A stretch of DNA of 64,000 nt from NCBI RefSeq assembly GCF_041380235.1, contig NZ_JBGIYY010000002.1, positions 272,289 through 336,288 on the forward strand. The letters are read 5' to 3'. The notes beneath the pieces were generated by a model that saw only the letters and a program-made list of their open reading frames with translations, made no database searches and was not told the origin of the DNA. Source of the stretch: Glaciecola sp041380235 (GTDB lineage Bacteria; Pseudomonadota; Gammaproteobacteria; Enterobacterales; Alteromonadaceae). How positions within the stretch are numbered: position 1 is the first letter of the stretch; every line of letters begins with the position of its first letter. A program made the position numbers and the translations under genes. Positions 54,836 to 63,050 of this stretch are shown piece after piece.

Positions 54836-56977
54836 TCAGTTAAAAGTCATCTGTAGGGTCAACCTTATATCCATTCCGGGGTTGAGTGCATAGGCTTTAT
54901 AAGTATTGAGAAAATCTCTGTAAGGCTCATCAAACATGTTTAGAACAGCAAGGTTAACGCGAAGCTCTTGTTGATCATTTAGTGGGATAAAACCTCCTGC
55001 CGATATGTTAGCAAGCCAATAACTGTCCGTTGAAGCACTACCAAAATTAGGATTTCGGTCAAACTGTTGGAATGGCTCACCTAAAGCGGCGTCTTTTGCA
55101 TCAGCATATTTACCTTCAAATCGGACATACGGCTCACTTAGCCCTAACAAGCTATTGGGCTGCCATGTTAACTCTCCTAATACCTCGTTAGCTGGCGTTA
55201 GAGGCAAGTCTTCACCCGTCAGAGTATTTTCGGTAGCAATCATATCGGCAATCAATCTAACTGACCAATAGTCATTTAACGAATATTCCCCTTCGAACTC
55301 GATGCCTTGTAATCTAGCATCGGTTTGTTCATTGCGAAATATAGGCAATCCATTAGTTGCTTGCTCAAAGGTATCTTCAAGGTAAATAAAGTCATCTATT
55401 TGATTGTGATATATCGTAACAGAGGCGCTGGCGTTAGGTTTACGCCACCGAATAGCGAAATCTGTATTGATTGACTCCTCTGGCGCTAAATCTGAGTTGC
55501 CTAGTTGTACAGCGGCAACACCGCCGTGAATGCCCTGCGCAAACAGCTCAAACAGCGTTGGTGCTCTAAACCCGCTCCCAATGTTAGCCGCTAGCGTCCA
55601 TTGCCTATTCAGCTGATAAGATCCCCCAACAGAGCCGCTTAATACGTCATAGTTGTTGCTAACGCGCCCGGTAAATGTAGCAGGTGCAGCTGTTTTTTGA
55701 GCGTCACCGGTAACTTCAATATAGTCATAACGCATACCTGCTTGTAATAATAAATTGCCAAAACGGCGTTCTTCAAAGGCAAAAATGCCCAACGACTCTT
55801 GCTCACCGCCTGGCGATAAAACCTCTAAGCCACGAGACACTTGCTCGCGAGTTTTCACTTCAAAGCCAATTGTGCCGCCATCAAATACCAACCAATCATC
55901 ATGGCGAGCATCTATGCGAAAAGCGTATTGGTCAAATTCAAGCTCCACGGTTCCATCAAAGCCATCGCTGAGAGTATTTCCTACCGAGCTTGCCTGCCTA
56001 CTATTATTTTGCCAAGAAAGTGTTGGCTTTATTAACCATTTAGTGTCGTTAATGCTGATGCCGTGCTCAACAGACAACTGCACTTCATCATTTTGTAACC
56101 ATACCCCTAAGCCCTTGCCAGCAGGAGGATTAGGTTGTAGATAATTTTGTTCATTATCCCATCTGTTGTAGCGCAAGCTGACTTTGGTATCCTCTTCAAA
56201 CAACCAAGCCACTGCCACTTGTCCGTTGACTTGATTAAAGTCAGTGAATGGAAGCTCCCCCGTAAATGCTGGATCCGAAGCTATGCCAGTTTCAAACGCA
56301 GTAGGTTCATCTGGTGTGCTTATCTCTTGCCCTTCTCGGGCAGTAAACCCTGCCGCAATTCCCCAATTCTCACCAAAGCTACTTCCTTTGAAGCTCATGC
56401 CTCCTTGTTCATTATTACTTGCGTAGTCCAACCTCAAATCCATCTCGGTATCTATGTGTTGGTTGTAACTAAACCCTACATCTAAGCCAATAACATCTAT
56501 CACGCCACCTATAGCATCGGAGCCGTACATTAAACTAGAAGCCCCTCGTACAATTTCGATTCTAGAGCTTAAAAAAGGGTCGACATTAGGCTGATGACGA
56601 ATGCCATATTGTTGATGATCCACAGCCATGCCATTAGACAATATACGAATACGATTTCCTGTTAAACCACGTATCACCGGCACCCCGGCATTATTGCCAG
56701 TATCCAATACACGCACTCCAGCAAGATGAGAGAGGGTTTGACCAAGACTCGCGCCTTCTCTGAGCTGCTTTTGTAAGCCTTCTAGCACGTCGATTTTAGC
56801 TCCTTGGATATTTTTATCGCCAGGAGTAGGAGTGCTAGCGGTGACGATGATCACCTCGACATCTTGCTCATCATCAGCTTGGTTTGCGTGAACAACGCCA
56901 CTCACACCGAGCAAGCAAATAAATAATCCTAAGCATGACCAAGGTCGAGTATTTTGTATGTGTATTTTTTTTATCAT
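54836..56977 (-). CDS. TonB-dependent outer-membrane receptor, probably for zinc
   Basis: The 713-residue protein has a signal peptide to about residue 31 (GVVHA before NQADD). A TonB-box-like VEVIIVTAS follows near 40-48. The plug domain (LEGLQKQLREGASLGQTLS, in parts, and VPVIRGLTGNRIRILSNGM, in parts) covers about 50-165, and then a beta barrel ending LTLQMTFN. The gene sits first in an operon with a ZIP transporter, behind a Zur-like box at 57012-57030. It is therefore best seen as a ZnuD-like zinc receptor, though ligand specificity is inferred from context. Confidence 0.88.
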   Translation of the reverse strand: MIKKIHIQNTRPWSCLGLFICLLGVSGVVHANQADDEQDVEVIIVTASTPTPGDKNIQGAKIDVLEGLQKQLREGASLGQTLSHLAGVRVLDTGNNAGVPVIRGLTGNRIRILSNGMAVDHQQYGIRHQPNVDPFLSSRIEIVRGASSLMYGSDAIGGVIDVIGLDVGFSYNQHIDTEMDLRLDYASNNEQGGMSFKGSSFGENWGIAAGFTAREGQEISTPDEPTAFETGIASDPAFTGELPFTDFNQVNGQVAVAWLFEEDTKVSLRYNRWDNEQNYLQPNPPAGKGLGVWLQNDEVQLSVEHGISINDTKWLIKPTLSWQNNSRQASSVGNTLSDGFDGTVELEFDQYAFRIDARHDDWLVFDGGTIGFEVKTREQVSRGLEVLSPGGEQESLGIFAFEERRFGNLLLQAGMRYDYIEVTGDAQKTAAPATFTGRVSNNYDVLSGSVGGSYQLNRQWTLAANIGSGFRAPTLFELFAQGIHGGVAAVQLGNSDLAPEESINTDFAIRWRKPNASASVTIYHNQIDDFIYLEDTFEQATNGLPIFRNEQTDARLQGIEFEGEYSLNDYWSVRLIADMIATENTLTGEDLPLTPANEVLGELTWQPNSLLGLSEPYVRFEGKYADAKDAALGEPFQQFDRNPNFGSASTDSYWLANISAGGFIPLNDQQELRVNLAVLNMFDEPYRDFLNTYKAYALNPGMDIRLTLQMTFN

Positions 56978-57011
56978 GTTACTTGTCTATTGAAAAAGCT
57001 CCAATACAGTT

Positions 57012-57030
57012 AATGTTACACTATAACATT
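57012..57030. promoter_or_regulatory. Zur-type operator upstream of the TonB receptor-ZIP operon
   Basis: AATGTTACACTATAACATT is a 19-base palindrome with arms AATGTTA and TAACATT. It differs by one base from the gammaproteobacterial Zur pattern AATGTTATANTATAACATT as I recall it. It lies 35 bases upstream of the receptor start codon, where repression would be expected. A Zur gene is not in the window. Confidence 0.75.
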
Positions 57031-57118
57031 GCAATAGAATTGACATGAGTCAAACTTTTACACATTTTTAGTGTGTTTGAATACCATCACATAGACATAA
57101 AAGTGAAGGTCTCAAAAA

Positions 57119-57226
57119 ATGAAATCATCAAGCCTTTCTAATGTAAAGCCAATACTCATGTCTAATAATCAACATCGAAGGTCATTGTGGTTATCCACAA
57201 TGTTGTTTTTCGCTTTTTTAAGATAG
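57119..57226 (+). CDS. Possible 35-residue leader peptide
   Basis: ATG 57119 is preceded by GAAGG at nine bases. The frame reads MKSSSLSNVKPILMSNNQHR and continues RSLWLSTMLFFAFLR before TAG. A terminator-like hairpin lies inside its 3' half. It could be a leader peptide in front of the SpoIIAA-like gene or chance. Confidence 0.25.
   Translation: MKSSSLSNVKPILMSNNQHRRSLWLSTMLFFAFLR
57183..57210 (+). terminator. Terminator-like hairpin ahead of the SpoIIAA-like gene
   Basis: CATTGTGG and CCACAATG form a perfect 8-bp stem with a TTAT loop, followed by TTGTTTTT. It is the plus-strand shape of an intrinsic terminator. No full gene precedes it on this strand, so it may act as an attenuator for the gene 55 bases downstream or end an antisense-free leader transcript. 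Confidence 0.6.
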
Positions 57227-57264
57227 CCTTGTACATGAATGAATTATCTGGTGAGGCATCTAAG

Positions 57265-57648
57265 ATGGAAATACAACGACATGGTTTATCCATTGGTATT
57301 GAACGGATTAATAACAATCTTTACCTTTTTATCAAAGTGATTGGCAAACTAACCCATGATGACTATCAAACCATTACGCCTATGTTAAATGGTGCGCTTG
57401 AGGGTATTAACACGCCAGAAGTCAATGTACTGTTTGACGCTATTGAACTGGAAGGCTGGGAGCTTAGAGCCGCTTGGGATGACCTCAAGTTAGCCTTAAG
57501 CCATGGCAAAAAATTTAAAAAGATCGCAATACTCGGTGGGAAAAAATATCTCAAATACGCATCTTCCATTGGTACCTGGTTTACGAGTGGCGAGATAAAA
57601 AATTTTGATGATGCAACCAATGCTTACCAATGGCTAAGTGACCAATAA
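57265..57648 (+). CDS. SpoIIAA-like (STAS superfamily) protein
   Basis: I start at ATG 57265 (MEIQRHGLSIGIERINNN), which follows GAGG at a good distance and gives 127 residues, the usual size. In-frame ATG codons at 57235 and a GTG at 57187 lie upstream but add unrelated residues. The family signature runs GLSIGIERI, then WELRAAWDDLKLAL and KFKKIAILGGKKYLK, ending WFTSGEIKNFDDATNAYQWL. SpoIIAA-like proteins of this type have a lipid- or nucleotide-binding STAS fold with no settled function. The following gene is 45 bases downstream and probably its partner. Confidence 0.8.
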   Translation: MEIQRHGLSIGIERINNNLYLFIKVIGKLTHDDYQTITPMLNGALEGINTPEVNVLFDAIELEGWELRAAWDDLKLALSHGKKFKKIAILGGKKYLKYASSIGTWFTSGEIKNFDDATNAYQWLSDQ

Positions 57649-57693
57649 TAGTGCGCCAAGGTATATCGCTTTTTAAATCAATGAGGTTAAATC

Positions 57694-58152
57694 ATGATTC
57701 GCTTTGAACAAACAAAGGATGCGATTAATCACATCCACTCTTTTCACGTCGCTTTGAGCCAATACTATTTGACCTTAAGTAAGCATCATGACGATGAACG
57801 AGTTCGTCTTTGTTTACATTACCTATCCGAGCAGGAACTCAAGTTTGCTGAAGAAATGTCAAATTATAAGTCGCAAGCAAGTGTCGCAATATTAAATACT
57901 TGGTTTCAATATACCAATGACGATAGCATATTACAGATACCCACAAGCAGCGAGGCTGATAGCAACTTAAGCTTAAATGACATTATTTCGCTCGCGACAC
58001 AATTTTCAGAAGAGCTAATGACCTTATACACCGACCTGCATGCACAAGCTAATGTGAATGAGCTGCAGTCGATGTTTGAACACCTCAAAAGCGCCCAGTT
58101 ACAAAAGAACAAACAACTGTCGGTAAATCTAGACCGAATGATGGACATTTAG
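57694..58152 (+). CDS. Helical-bundle protein, possibly ferritin-like
   Basis: The 152-residue protein is almost wholly helical by composition, with four amphipathic stretches: HIHSFHVALSQYYLTLS, RLCLHYLSEQELKFAEEM, SLNDIISLATQFSEELMTLY and MFEHLKSAQLQKNKQL. The spacing of H and E residues (FHVAL, EQELKFAEE) recalls a ferritin/rubrerythrin-like bundle, but clear paired ExxH metal sites are not seen. No membrane segment or signal peptide. It follows the SpoIIAA-like gene and likely shares its transcript. The function is unknown; structural prediction would decide the fold. Confidence 0.55.
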   Translation: MIRFEQTKDAINHIHSFHVALSQYYLTLSKHHDDERVRLCLHYLSEQELKFAEEMSNYKSQASVAILNTWFQYTNDDSILQIPTSSEADSNLSLNDIISLATQFSEELMTLYTDLHAQANVNELQSMFEHLKSAQLQKNKQLSVNLDRMMDI

Positions 58153-58171
58153 GTCAAGTGAGCTGACTAAT

Positions 58172-58402
58172 TTATTTTGGTAACAGAATTCGTTGTCTAG
58201 AGATTGTGAAAGCAAGCTCTTCGTTGGCGGGTATTGCAAGCACTTCAACTTTACCTTTCACGGTATGATTGCGAGATTCGTTATCGCGATTTACTTTCAT
58301 ATCGAGGCCAACATTTAGCCAAGTCAAACACTCACAAATTTTATCGCGCACAAGGGCTGAGTTTGCACCAATTAATATTGATAATATGGGATCAAAAGAG
58401 GT
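58172..58402 (-). pseudogene. Decayed 3' fragment of acetate/propionate kinase (ackA)
   Basis: Minus-strand translation between the lipoprotein stop (58403-58405) and TAA 58172-58174 gives about 76 codons without a start codon. The text IGANSALVRDKICECLTWL, followed by KVEVLAIPANEELAFTISR, matches the C-terminal end of acetate kinase, where the family has GIGENSALVR and VLVIPTNEELMIA. The conserved glutamate of GIGEN is alanine here, and the first about 330 residues are missing. It is therefore a gene remnant, in the same frame as the lipoprotein stop. The active ackA copy, if any, lies elsewhere. Confidence 0.85.
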
Positions 58403-59035
58403 TTATTGCTCGCCAGAAGGGCCGGCATTAAGCGGGAATTGCATCATCGCCTGCCACTGCTGTCTTGCTTGCTGCAGGGCTATATCAGGCGCTATGCCCT
58501 GTTGCGAGAGCTGTGCAGCCGAGCTTTGAATCAACGCGTCACGTTTATCGACCAAGTCCTTAGATTGCTTTTGAAGGCTTTCAAAGGCGGGATACCGTGA
58601 GTAGACTTCGTCAACATCTCCAAAACCAAAAAATGCCTCTTCGAACTCCCGTTGATAGTTCGTTTTCATGCCCTGAAAATTCAAATACATCAGCCCCTGC
58701 TCGCCTGATAGAAGCTTGAGCTCAGACGCCAGCAAATTTACTTGCTCTGCAGCCTCCAATAAACGCTCCTGCCAGTCAGCAATGGCTTGTTGATCATCTT
58801 GCTTTGCAGCACTCGCTAACGCTTCTTTTACATCGTTGGCATTTAGCAGTTCAGTCAGACTTAATAAAGGTTCAGCTTGAGGAGGGGCTTGCACGTTTTC
58901 GGGTTGAGATGGTTCTGAACATGCACTTAACAAAAAACAAAAAACGCCCATAAACAATAAGCGCCTGATAAAATTTGTATTCGAGTAGGAATGAATACTG
59001 AACAGCGGACTATTTTTCAACGGGAACGTTTTCAA
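58403..59035 (-). CDS. Putative lipoprotein downstream of ihfA
   Basis: The 210-residue product has a lipobox LLSAC ending near residue 39 after an FIRRLLFMGVFCFLL hydrophobic run, so it should be a lipoprotein. The mature part is mostly helical and acidic, with ELLNANDVKEALASAAKQDD, EAAEQVNLLASELKLLSGEQ and ALQQARQQWQAMMQF. The frame begins at TTG 59035, 26 bases inside ihfA; TTG 59020 is an alternative. A later ATG (MGVFCFLLSAC) would lack the basic n-region. I do not recognise a family. Confidence 0.6.
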   Translation of the reverse strand: MKTFPLKNSPLFSIHSYSNTNFIRRLLFMGVFCFLLSACSEPSQPENVQAPPQAEPLLSLTELLNANDVKEALASAAKQDDQQAIADWQERLLEAAEQVNLLASELKLLSGEQGLMYLNFQGMKTNYQREFEEAFFGFGDVDEVYSRYPAFESLQKQSKDLVDKRDALIQSSAAQLSQQGIAPDIALQQARQQWQAMMQFPLNAGPSGEQ

Positions 59036-59306
59036 CTCGGCTTTTTAGCTTCTGACCGGGTCTAAAGGTAACCACTCTACGGGCTTTGATAGGAATATCT
59101 TCGCCGGTTTTTGGATTACGCCCTGGTCGCTCATTTTTGGTCCGTAAATCAAAATTACCAAAGCCGGACAACTTAACCTGCTCACCCGCTTCTAGACACT
59201 CTTTAATCTCTTCAAAGAAGAGTTCAACGAGATCTTTTGCGTCTTTCTTGTTAATGCCTAACTTTTCGAACAAATGTTCAGCCATATCAGCTTTGGTTAA
59301 TGCCAT
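59010..59306 (-). CDS. ihfA: Integration host factor subunit alpha
   Basis: IhfA pairs with IhfB to bend DNA at specific sites in recombination, replication and transcription. The 98-residue protein starts MALTKADMAEHLFEKLGIN. The DNA-wrapping arm carries GFGNFDLRTKNERPGRNPKTGE (shown in parts), including the conserved R-x-G-R-N-P tip that intercalates in DNA. Length matches E. coli IhfA (99). It follows pheT by four bases, the conserved pheST-ihfA order. Confidence 0.97.
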   Translation of the reverse strand: MALTKADMAEHLFEKLGINKKDAKDLVELFFEEIKECLEAGEQVKLSGFGNFDLRTKNERPGRNPKTGEDIPIKARRVVTFRPGQKLKSRVENVPVEK

Positions 59307-59310
59307 TTGA

Positions 59311-61698
59311 TTAGTCTCTTAATGTTGCACTAAAGTGATCCTGTAAATGTCTAATTACTATATCGACAGACTTTTGAATATCTGAATCTTCCAGTGTCTT
59401 TTCAGTGCTTTGTAGCCAAATTGAAATTGCTAAGCTCTTGTATCCAAGTTCAATACCTTGACCTTGGTATACGTCAAACAAGTTTATGCCAACTAAATCA
59501 GATATTCCAATTTTTTCAATACTTTTTAGTAGTTTACCTGTTTCAAGCGTCTCATTTACCGTAACGGCAACGTCTCTGCGGTTGATTGGGTATTTTGAAA
59601 TAGTGCTGGCTGCAGGCAATTTTCGACCTGAAATAGCCGACAATTGGATTTCAAACGCAAAAACTTGGCCGTTAAATCCAAGTTTTTTGGCAAACTGTGG
59701 ATGCACTGCTCCCACAATCCCGACGCTTTTTTCCTGATAAATGATGTTTGCACACTGCCCAGGGTGATACGCATGTTGCTGAGTTTGCACAAACTCAAAG
59801 TCAGCTTCACTCCCGGTAAATGCAATTAACTGCTCACAGACTGCTTTTGCATCAAAAAAATCTAGCGATGCATTGGTAATTGACCAATGCTCATCATGAG
59901 TATTGCCGCTTAACACACCACCTATCATCTGAATTTGCTGAACACCGGTTTTTTCATTGGCATCTGGCGTAAAGATTAAACCTGCTTCAAACAGTTTGAT
60001 ATTTGTTTGCTGACGCTTTTGATTATAAGACAACGCGCCTAACAGACCCGGTAACAAACTTACCCGCATTACCGACATCTCTGCAGATATTGGGTGCTCA
60101 AGCGCTAAACCTTCTAACTCTGGATACAATAACGCTTGTTTTTTCGGGTCAACAAACGAATAGGTAATCGCCTCTTGAAAGCCCTGTTGTAACAACGACT
60201 GCTTTAAAATATTTAAAGCAATATCTTTTTCAGGGTGGGCATTTATGTTTAATCGCGCTAGCGGTGCAGTATTTTCGATATTGTTATATCCATAAATACG
60301 CGCGACTTCTTCAATTAAGTCTTCTTCAATAGCGATATCGAAGCGATACGAGGGCGCTTGCACGGTATAAGCACCTTCACTGACTTGAACCTGCATACCC
60401 AAACGTTCTAGCATATCTTTGACTCTTGTAGCATCGATATCTTTACCTAATACGCGAGTAATACGCCCATGACGAAGGGTTATCTTATTGCGCACGGGCA
60501 GATCTGCGGGAGATACCGCTTCGACGATTGGACCGGCCTTACCGCCAACAATTTCAAGCAGCAACGCAGTCGCTCGATGCATGGCTGTAAACTGTAGTTC
60601 GGGATCAACACCACGCTCGTAGCGATGAGAAGCATCAGTATGTAAACTGTATTGACGTGACTTACCTAAAATGTCGTCAGGATTAAAAAATGCGGCTTCT
60701 AAAAAGATATTTTTACTTTGCGCGGTAACACCTGAGTGCAGACCGCCAAAAATACCGGCTAAGGCGAGCGCCTTGCTCTGGTCGGCGATCACGAGGGTGT
60801 CGGCATTAATATTAATGTTCGTGCCGTCTAACAATGTTATTGGCTCATCCTGCTCGGCAAAGCGCACAACAATATCACCGTCTAATGCGTCGTTGTCGAA
60901 GGCATGCATCGGATGGCCAAGCTCCAAGAGCACGTAGTTTGTCACATCAACAACAGGGTCAATACTGCGCACGCCGCTGCGTCTGAGTTTCTCTTTTAGC
61001 CAAAGCGGAGAATCAGCGCTCATATCTACGCCTTCTATGACCCTGCCTAAATACCGCGGACAAGCCTGCGTAGCTTTTATCGAAATACCACGACTGTTTT
61101 CGATACTCGCTTCAATGGGCGTAATATTAGGGCTATTGAGGTCAAGTTGATTGAGCACGCCCAACTCTCTTGCCACACCCCTCATACCCAAACAATCTGC
61201 ACGGTTTGGCGTTAAATCGATTTCAATGGAGCTATCGTCGAGCTGCAAGTACTCTCTTAAATCTTGTGCAATCGGTGCATCAACTGGCAACTCTAGAATA
61301 CCGGAATGATCTTCACCCATACCTAGCTCAGAAAAACTGCAAAGCATACCAAACGAAGGCTGACCACGTAACTTCGCTTTTTTGATTTTAAAGTCACCGG
61401 GCAACACTGCGCCTACTTTCGCTACTGCGACTTTAATACCCTTACGGCAATTTGGCGCGCCGCAGACGATATCAAGAAGCTCATCATCACCGATGTTAAC
61501 TTTGGTAACCTGCAATTTATCGGCATCCGGATGCGGGCCGCATTCAACCACCTCACCTACCACAACGCCACTGAAAGCCGCTGCAACTGGCTCAACGCCA
61601 TCTACCTCAAGACCGGCCATGCTTAGCTGTTCACACAGCGCGTTTGTATCTAAAGCTGGGTTAACCCATTCTCTTAACCAAGATTCACTGAATTTCAT
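59311..61698 (-). CDS. pheT: Phenylalanyl-tRNA synthetase beta subunit
   Basis: This large subunit of the (alpha-beta)2 enzyme carries the B3/B4 editing and B8 anticodon-binding domains. It has 795 residues, matching E. coli. The start MKFSESWLREWVNPALDTN begins the tRNA-binding EMAP-like domain. The B5 and B3/4 segments contain ELGHPMHAFDND and SGHTDASHRYERGVDPEL-like text (SLHTDASHRYERGVDPEL). The C-terminal FDX-ACB ends LQDHFSATLRD. The gene is downstream of pheS after 12 bases. Confidence 0.97.
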   Translation of the reverse strand: MKFSESWLREWVNPALDTNALCEQLSMAGLEVDGVEPVAAAFSGVVVGEVVECGPHPDADKLQVTKVNIGDDELLDIVCGAPNCRKGIKVAVAKVGAVLPGDFKIKKAKLRGQPSFGMLCSFSELGMGEDHSGILELPVDAPIAQDLREYLQLDDSSIEIDLTPNRADCLGMRGVARELGVLNQLDLNSPNITPIEASIENSRGISIKATQACPRYLGRVIEGVDMSADSPLWLKEKLRRSGVRSIDPVVDVTNYVLLELGHPMHAFDNDALDGDIVVRFAEQDEPITLLDGTNININADTLVIADQSKALALAGIFGGLHSGVTAQSKNIFLEAAFFNPDDILGKSRQYSLHTDASHRYERGVDPELQFTAMHRATALLLEIVGGKAGPIVEAVSPADLPVRNKITLRHGRITRVLGKDIDATRVKDMLERLGMQVQVSEGAYTVQAPSYRFDIAIEEDLIEEVARIYGYNNIENTAPLARLNINAHPEKDIALNILKQSLLQQGFQEAITYSFVDPKKQALLYPELEGLALEHPISAEMSVMRVSLLPGLLGALSYNQKRQQTNIKLFEAGLIFTPDANEKTGVQQIQMIGGVLSGNTHDEHWSITNASLDFFDAKAVCEQLIAFTGSEADFEFVQTQQHAYHPGQCANIIYQEKSVGIVGAVHPQFAKKLGFNGQVFAFEIQLSAISGRKLPAASTISKYPINRRDVAVTVNETLETGKLLKSIEKIGISDLVGINLFDVYQGQGIELGYKSLAISIWLQSTEKTLEDSDIQKSVDIVIRHLQDHFSATLRD

Positions 61699-61710
61699 GT
61701 TCGACTCTAA

Positions 61711-62691
61711 TTAATTAAATTGCTTGAGGAAACGAAGATCGTTTTCGAAGAAGGCGCGCAAATCGTTTACGCCGTAACGCAGCATCGTCAGACGCTCAAC
61801 GCCCATACCAAAGGCAAATCCGGTGTAGACTTCAGGGTCGATATTGACTGCTCGCAGCACATTTGGGTGCACCATGCCGCAGCCAAGCACTTCAAGCCAC
61901 TGGCCGTTTTTACCCATCACATCAACTTCAGCCGAAGGTTCGGTAAACGGGAAGTACGAAGGGCGAAAGCGAACTTTGAGGTCTTCTTCAAAAAAATGGT
62001 GCAAGAAGTCGTGCAGCACACCTTTAAGCTCGGCAAAACTGACATCGGTATCAACCATTAAACCCTCGACTTGATGAAACATCGGTGTGTGTGTCTGGTC
62101 ATAGTCATTGCGGTATACACGCCCGGGCGAGATAATTCTTAGTGGTGGTTTTTGCGCTTCCATAGTGCGAATTTGCACACCAGAAGTTTGTGTGCGCAGC
62201 ATCACATCTGGATTAAAATAAAAGGTATCGTGATCGGCTCTAGCAGGATGGTTCTTTGGAATATTCAGCGCATCGAAATTATGGAAACCGTCTTCTACTT
62301 CTGGTCCAGTTTTGACTGAAAAGCCGATATCAGCAAAATACGCTTCAATACGTTCGATAGTGCGACTGACTGGATGCAGGTTTCCTTTTTCAACAGCTCG
62401 ACCAGGTAAAGTAACATCAACCGCCTCTTGAGCTAACTTGGCATTCATCTCAGCTGCTTTTAAGGCTTGGATTTTACCATTAATAATGCCCTGTACCTGC
62501 TGCTTTGCCTCGTTGATCTTCTGGCCCGCGGCTGGACGTTCTTCAGCAGACAGAGCGCCAAGGCCCTTCATTAAGTCGGTAACCTTTCCTTTTTTGCCCA
62601 TAAAGGCAACGCGAATAGCGTCAAGCTCTGCGGGGGTATTGGCCCCATCTACTGCATCTTGGGCTTCGCGAATAATTGCTGCTAACTCCAT
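61711..62691 (-). CDS. pheS: Phenylalanyl-tRNA synthetase alpha subunit
   Basis: PheS is the catalytic subunit that charges tRNA-Phe. I start at ATG 62691 (MELAAIIREAQDAV): AGAGGA lies just upstream and the 326-residue length equals the E. coli protein. An upstream ATG at 62724 would add 11 residues. Class II motif 2 is in RVYRNDYDQTHTPMFHQVEG and motif 3 in GFAFGMGVERLTMLRYGV near the C-terminus. The conserved GPEVEDGFHNFDALN is also present. TAAAAT near 62752-62757 on the minus strand may be the -10 box. No Phe-rich leader peptide was recognised upstream. Confidence 0.97.
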   Translation of the reverse strand: MELAAIIREAQDAVDGANTPAELDAIRVAFMGKKGKVTDLMKGLGALSAEERPAAGQKINEAKQQVQGIINGKIQALKAAEMNAKLAQEAVDVTLPGRAVEKGNLHPVSRTIERIEAYFADIGFSVKTGPEVEDGFHNFDALNIPKNHPARADHDTFYFNPDVMLRTQTSGVQIRTMEAQKPPLRIISPGRVYRNDYDQTHTPMFHQVEGLMVDTDVSFAELKGVLHDFLHHFFEEDLKVRFRPSYFPFTEPSAEVDVMGKNGQWLEVLGCGMVHPNVLRAVNIDPEVYTGFAFGMGVERLTMLRYGVNDLRAFFENDLRFLKQFN

Positions 62692-63050
62692 CCTATCCTC
62701 TTTTTTGCGCGTATCGAAGTGCATCTAAATATGTAAGCAAGTAAGCCGCGCATTTTACACGTTTTTTACCCCTTTTAGATAGGTCTTAGCCAAATTTATA
62801 TGATTTTAAAGGGATTTTATTGAAATTAGCTAAAACCAATTTACAAATAACTTGTCTTACAAGGCACCAAAGCGCACAAACAACATGGTAAGGAGAGCGT
62901 GATTTAAGTCTTTATCAACCCACTAAATCTGACAGTGGTGTTGCTATATGCTTGTTCTCATCAAATCACCTGAGTACAGGAGTAAATATTCTGTGCTGAA
63001 AACAGCGTAATTGATTTAAAAGACAAGCAAAGTACTGTATAAACGCGTCA
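62692..63050. other. Divergent pheS / RIO kinase control region
   Basis: These 359 bases lie between two divergent genes and must hold both promoters. On the minus strand TAAAAT near 62752-62757 could be the pheS -10 box. On the plus strand TATAAA near 63038-63043 may serve the RIO kinase but lies very close to its ATG. No leader peptide with Phe codons or terminator/antiterminator pair was recognised. No other gene was seen. Confidence 0.4.

Noticed and set aside
62725..62900. Phe-codon leader peptide for pheST attenuation
   Set aside because: No short minus-strand frame with clustered Phe codons and no terminator/antiterminator hairpins were found upstream of pheS.
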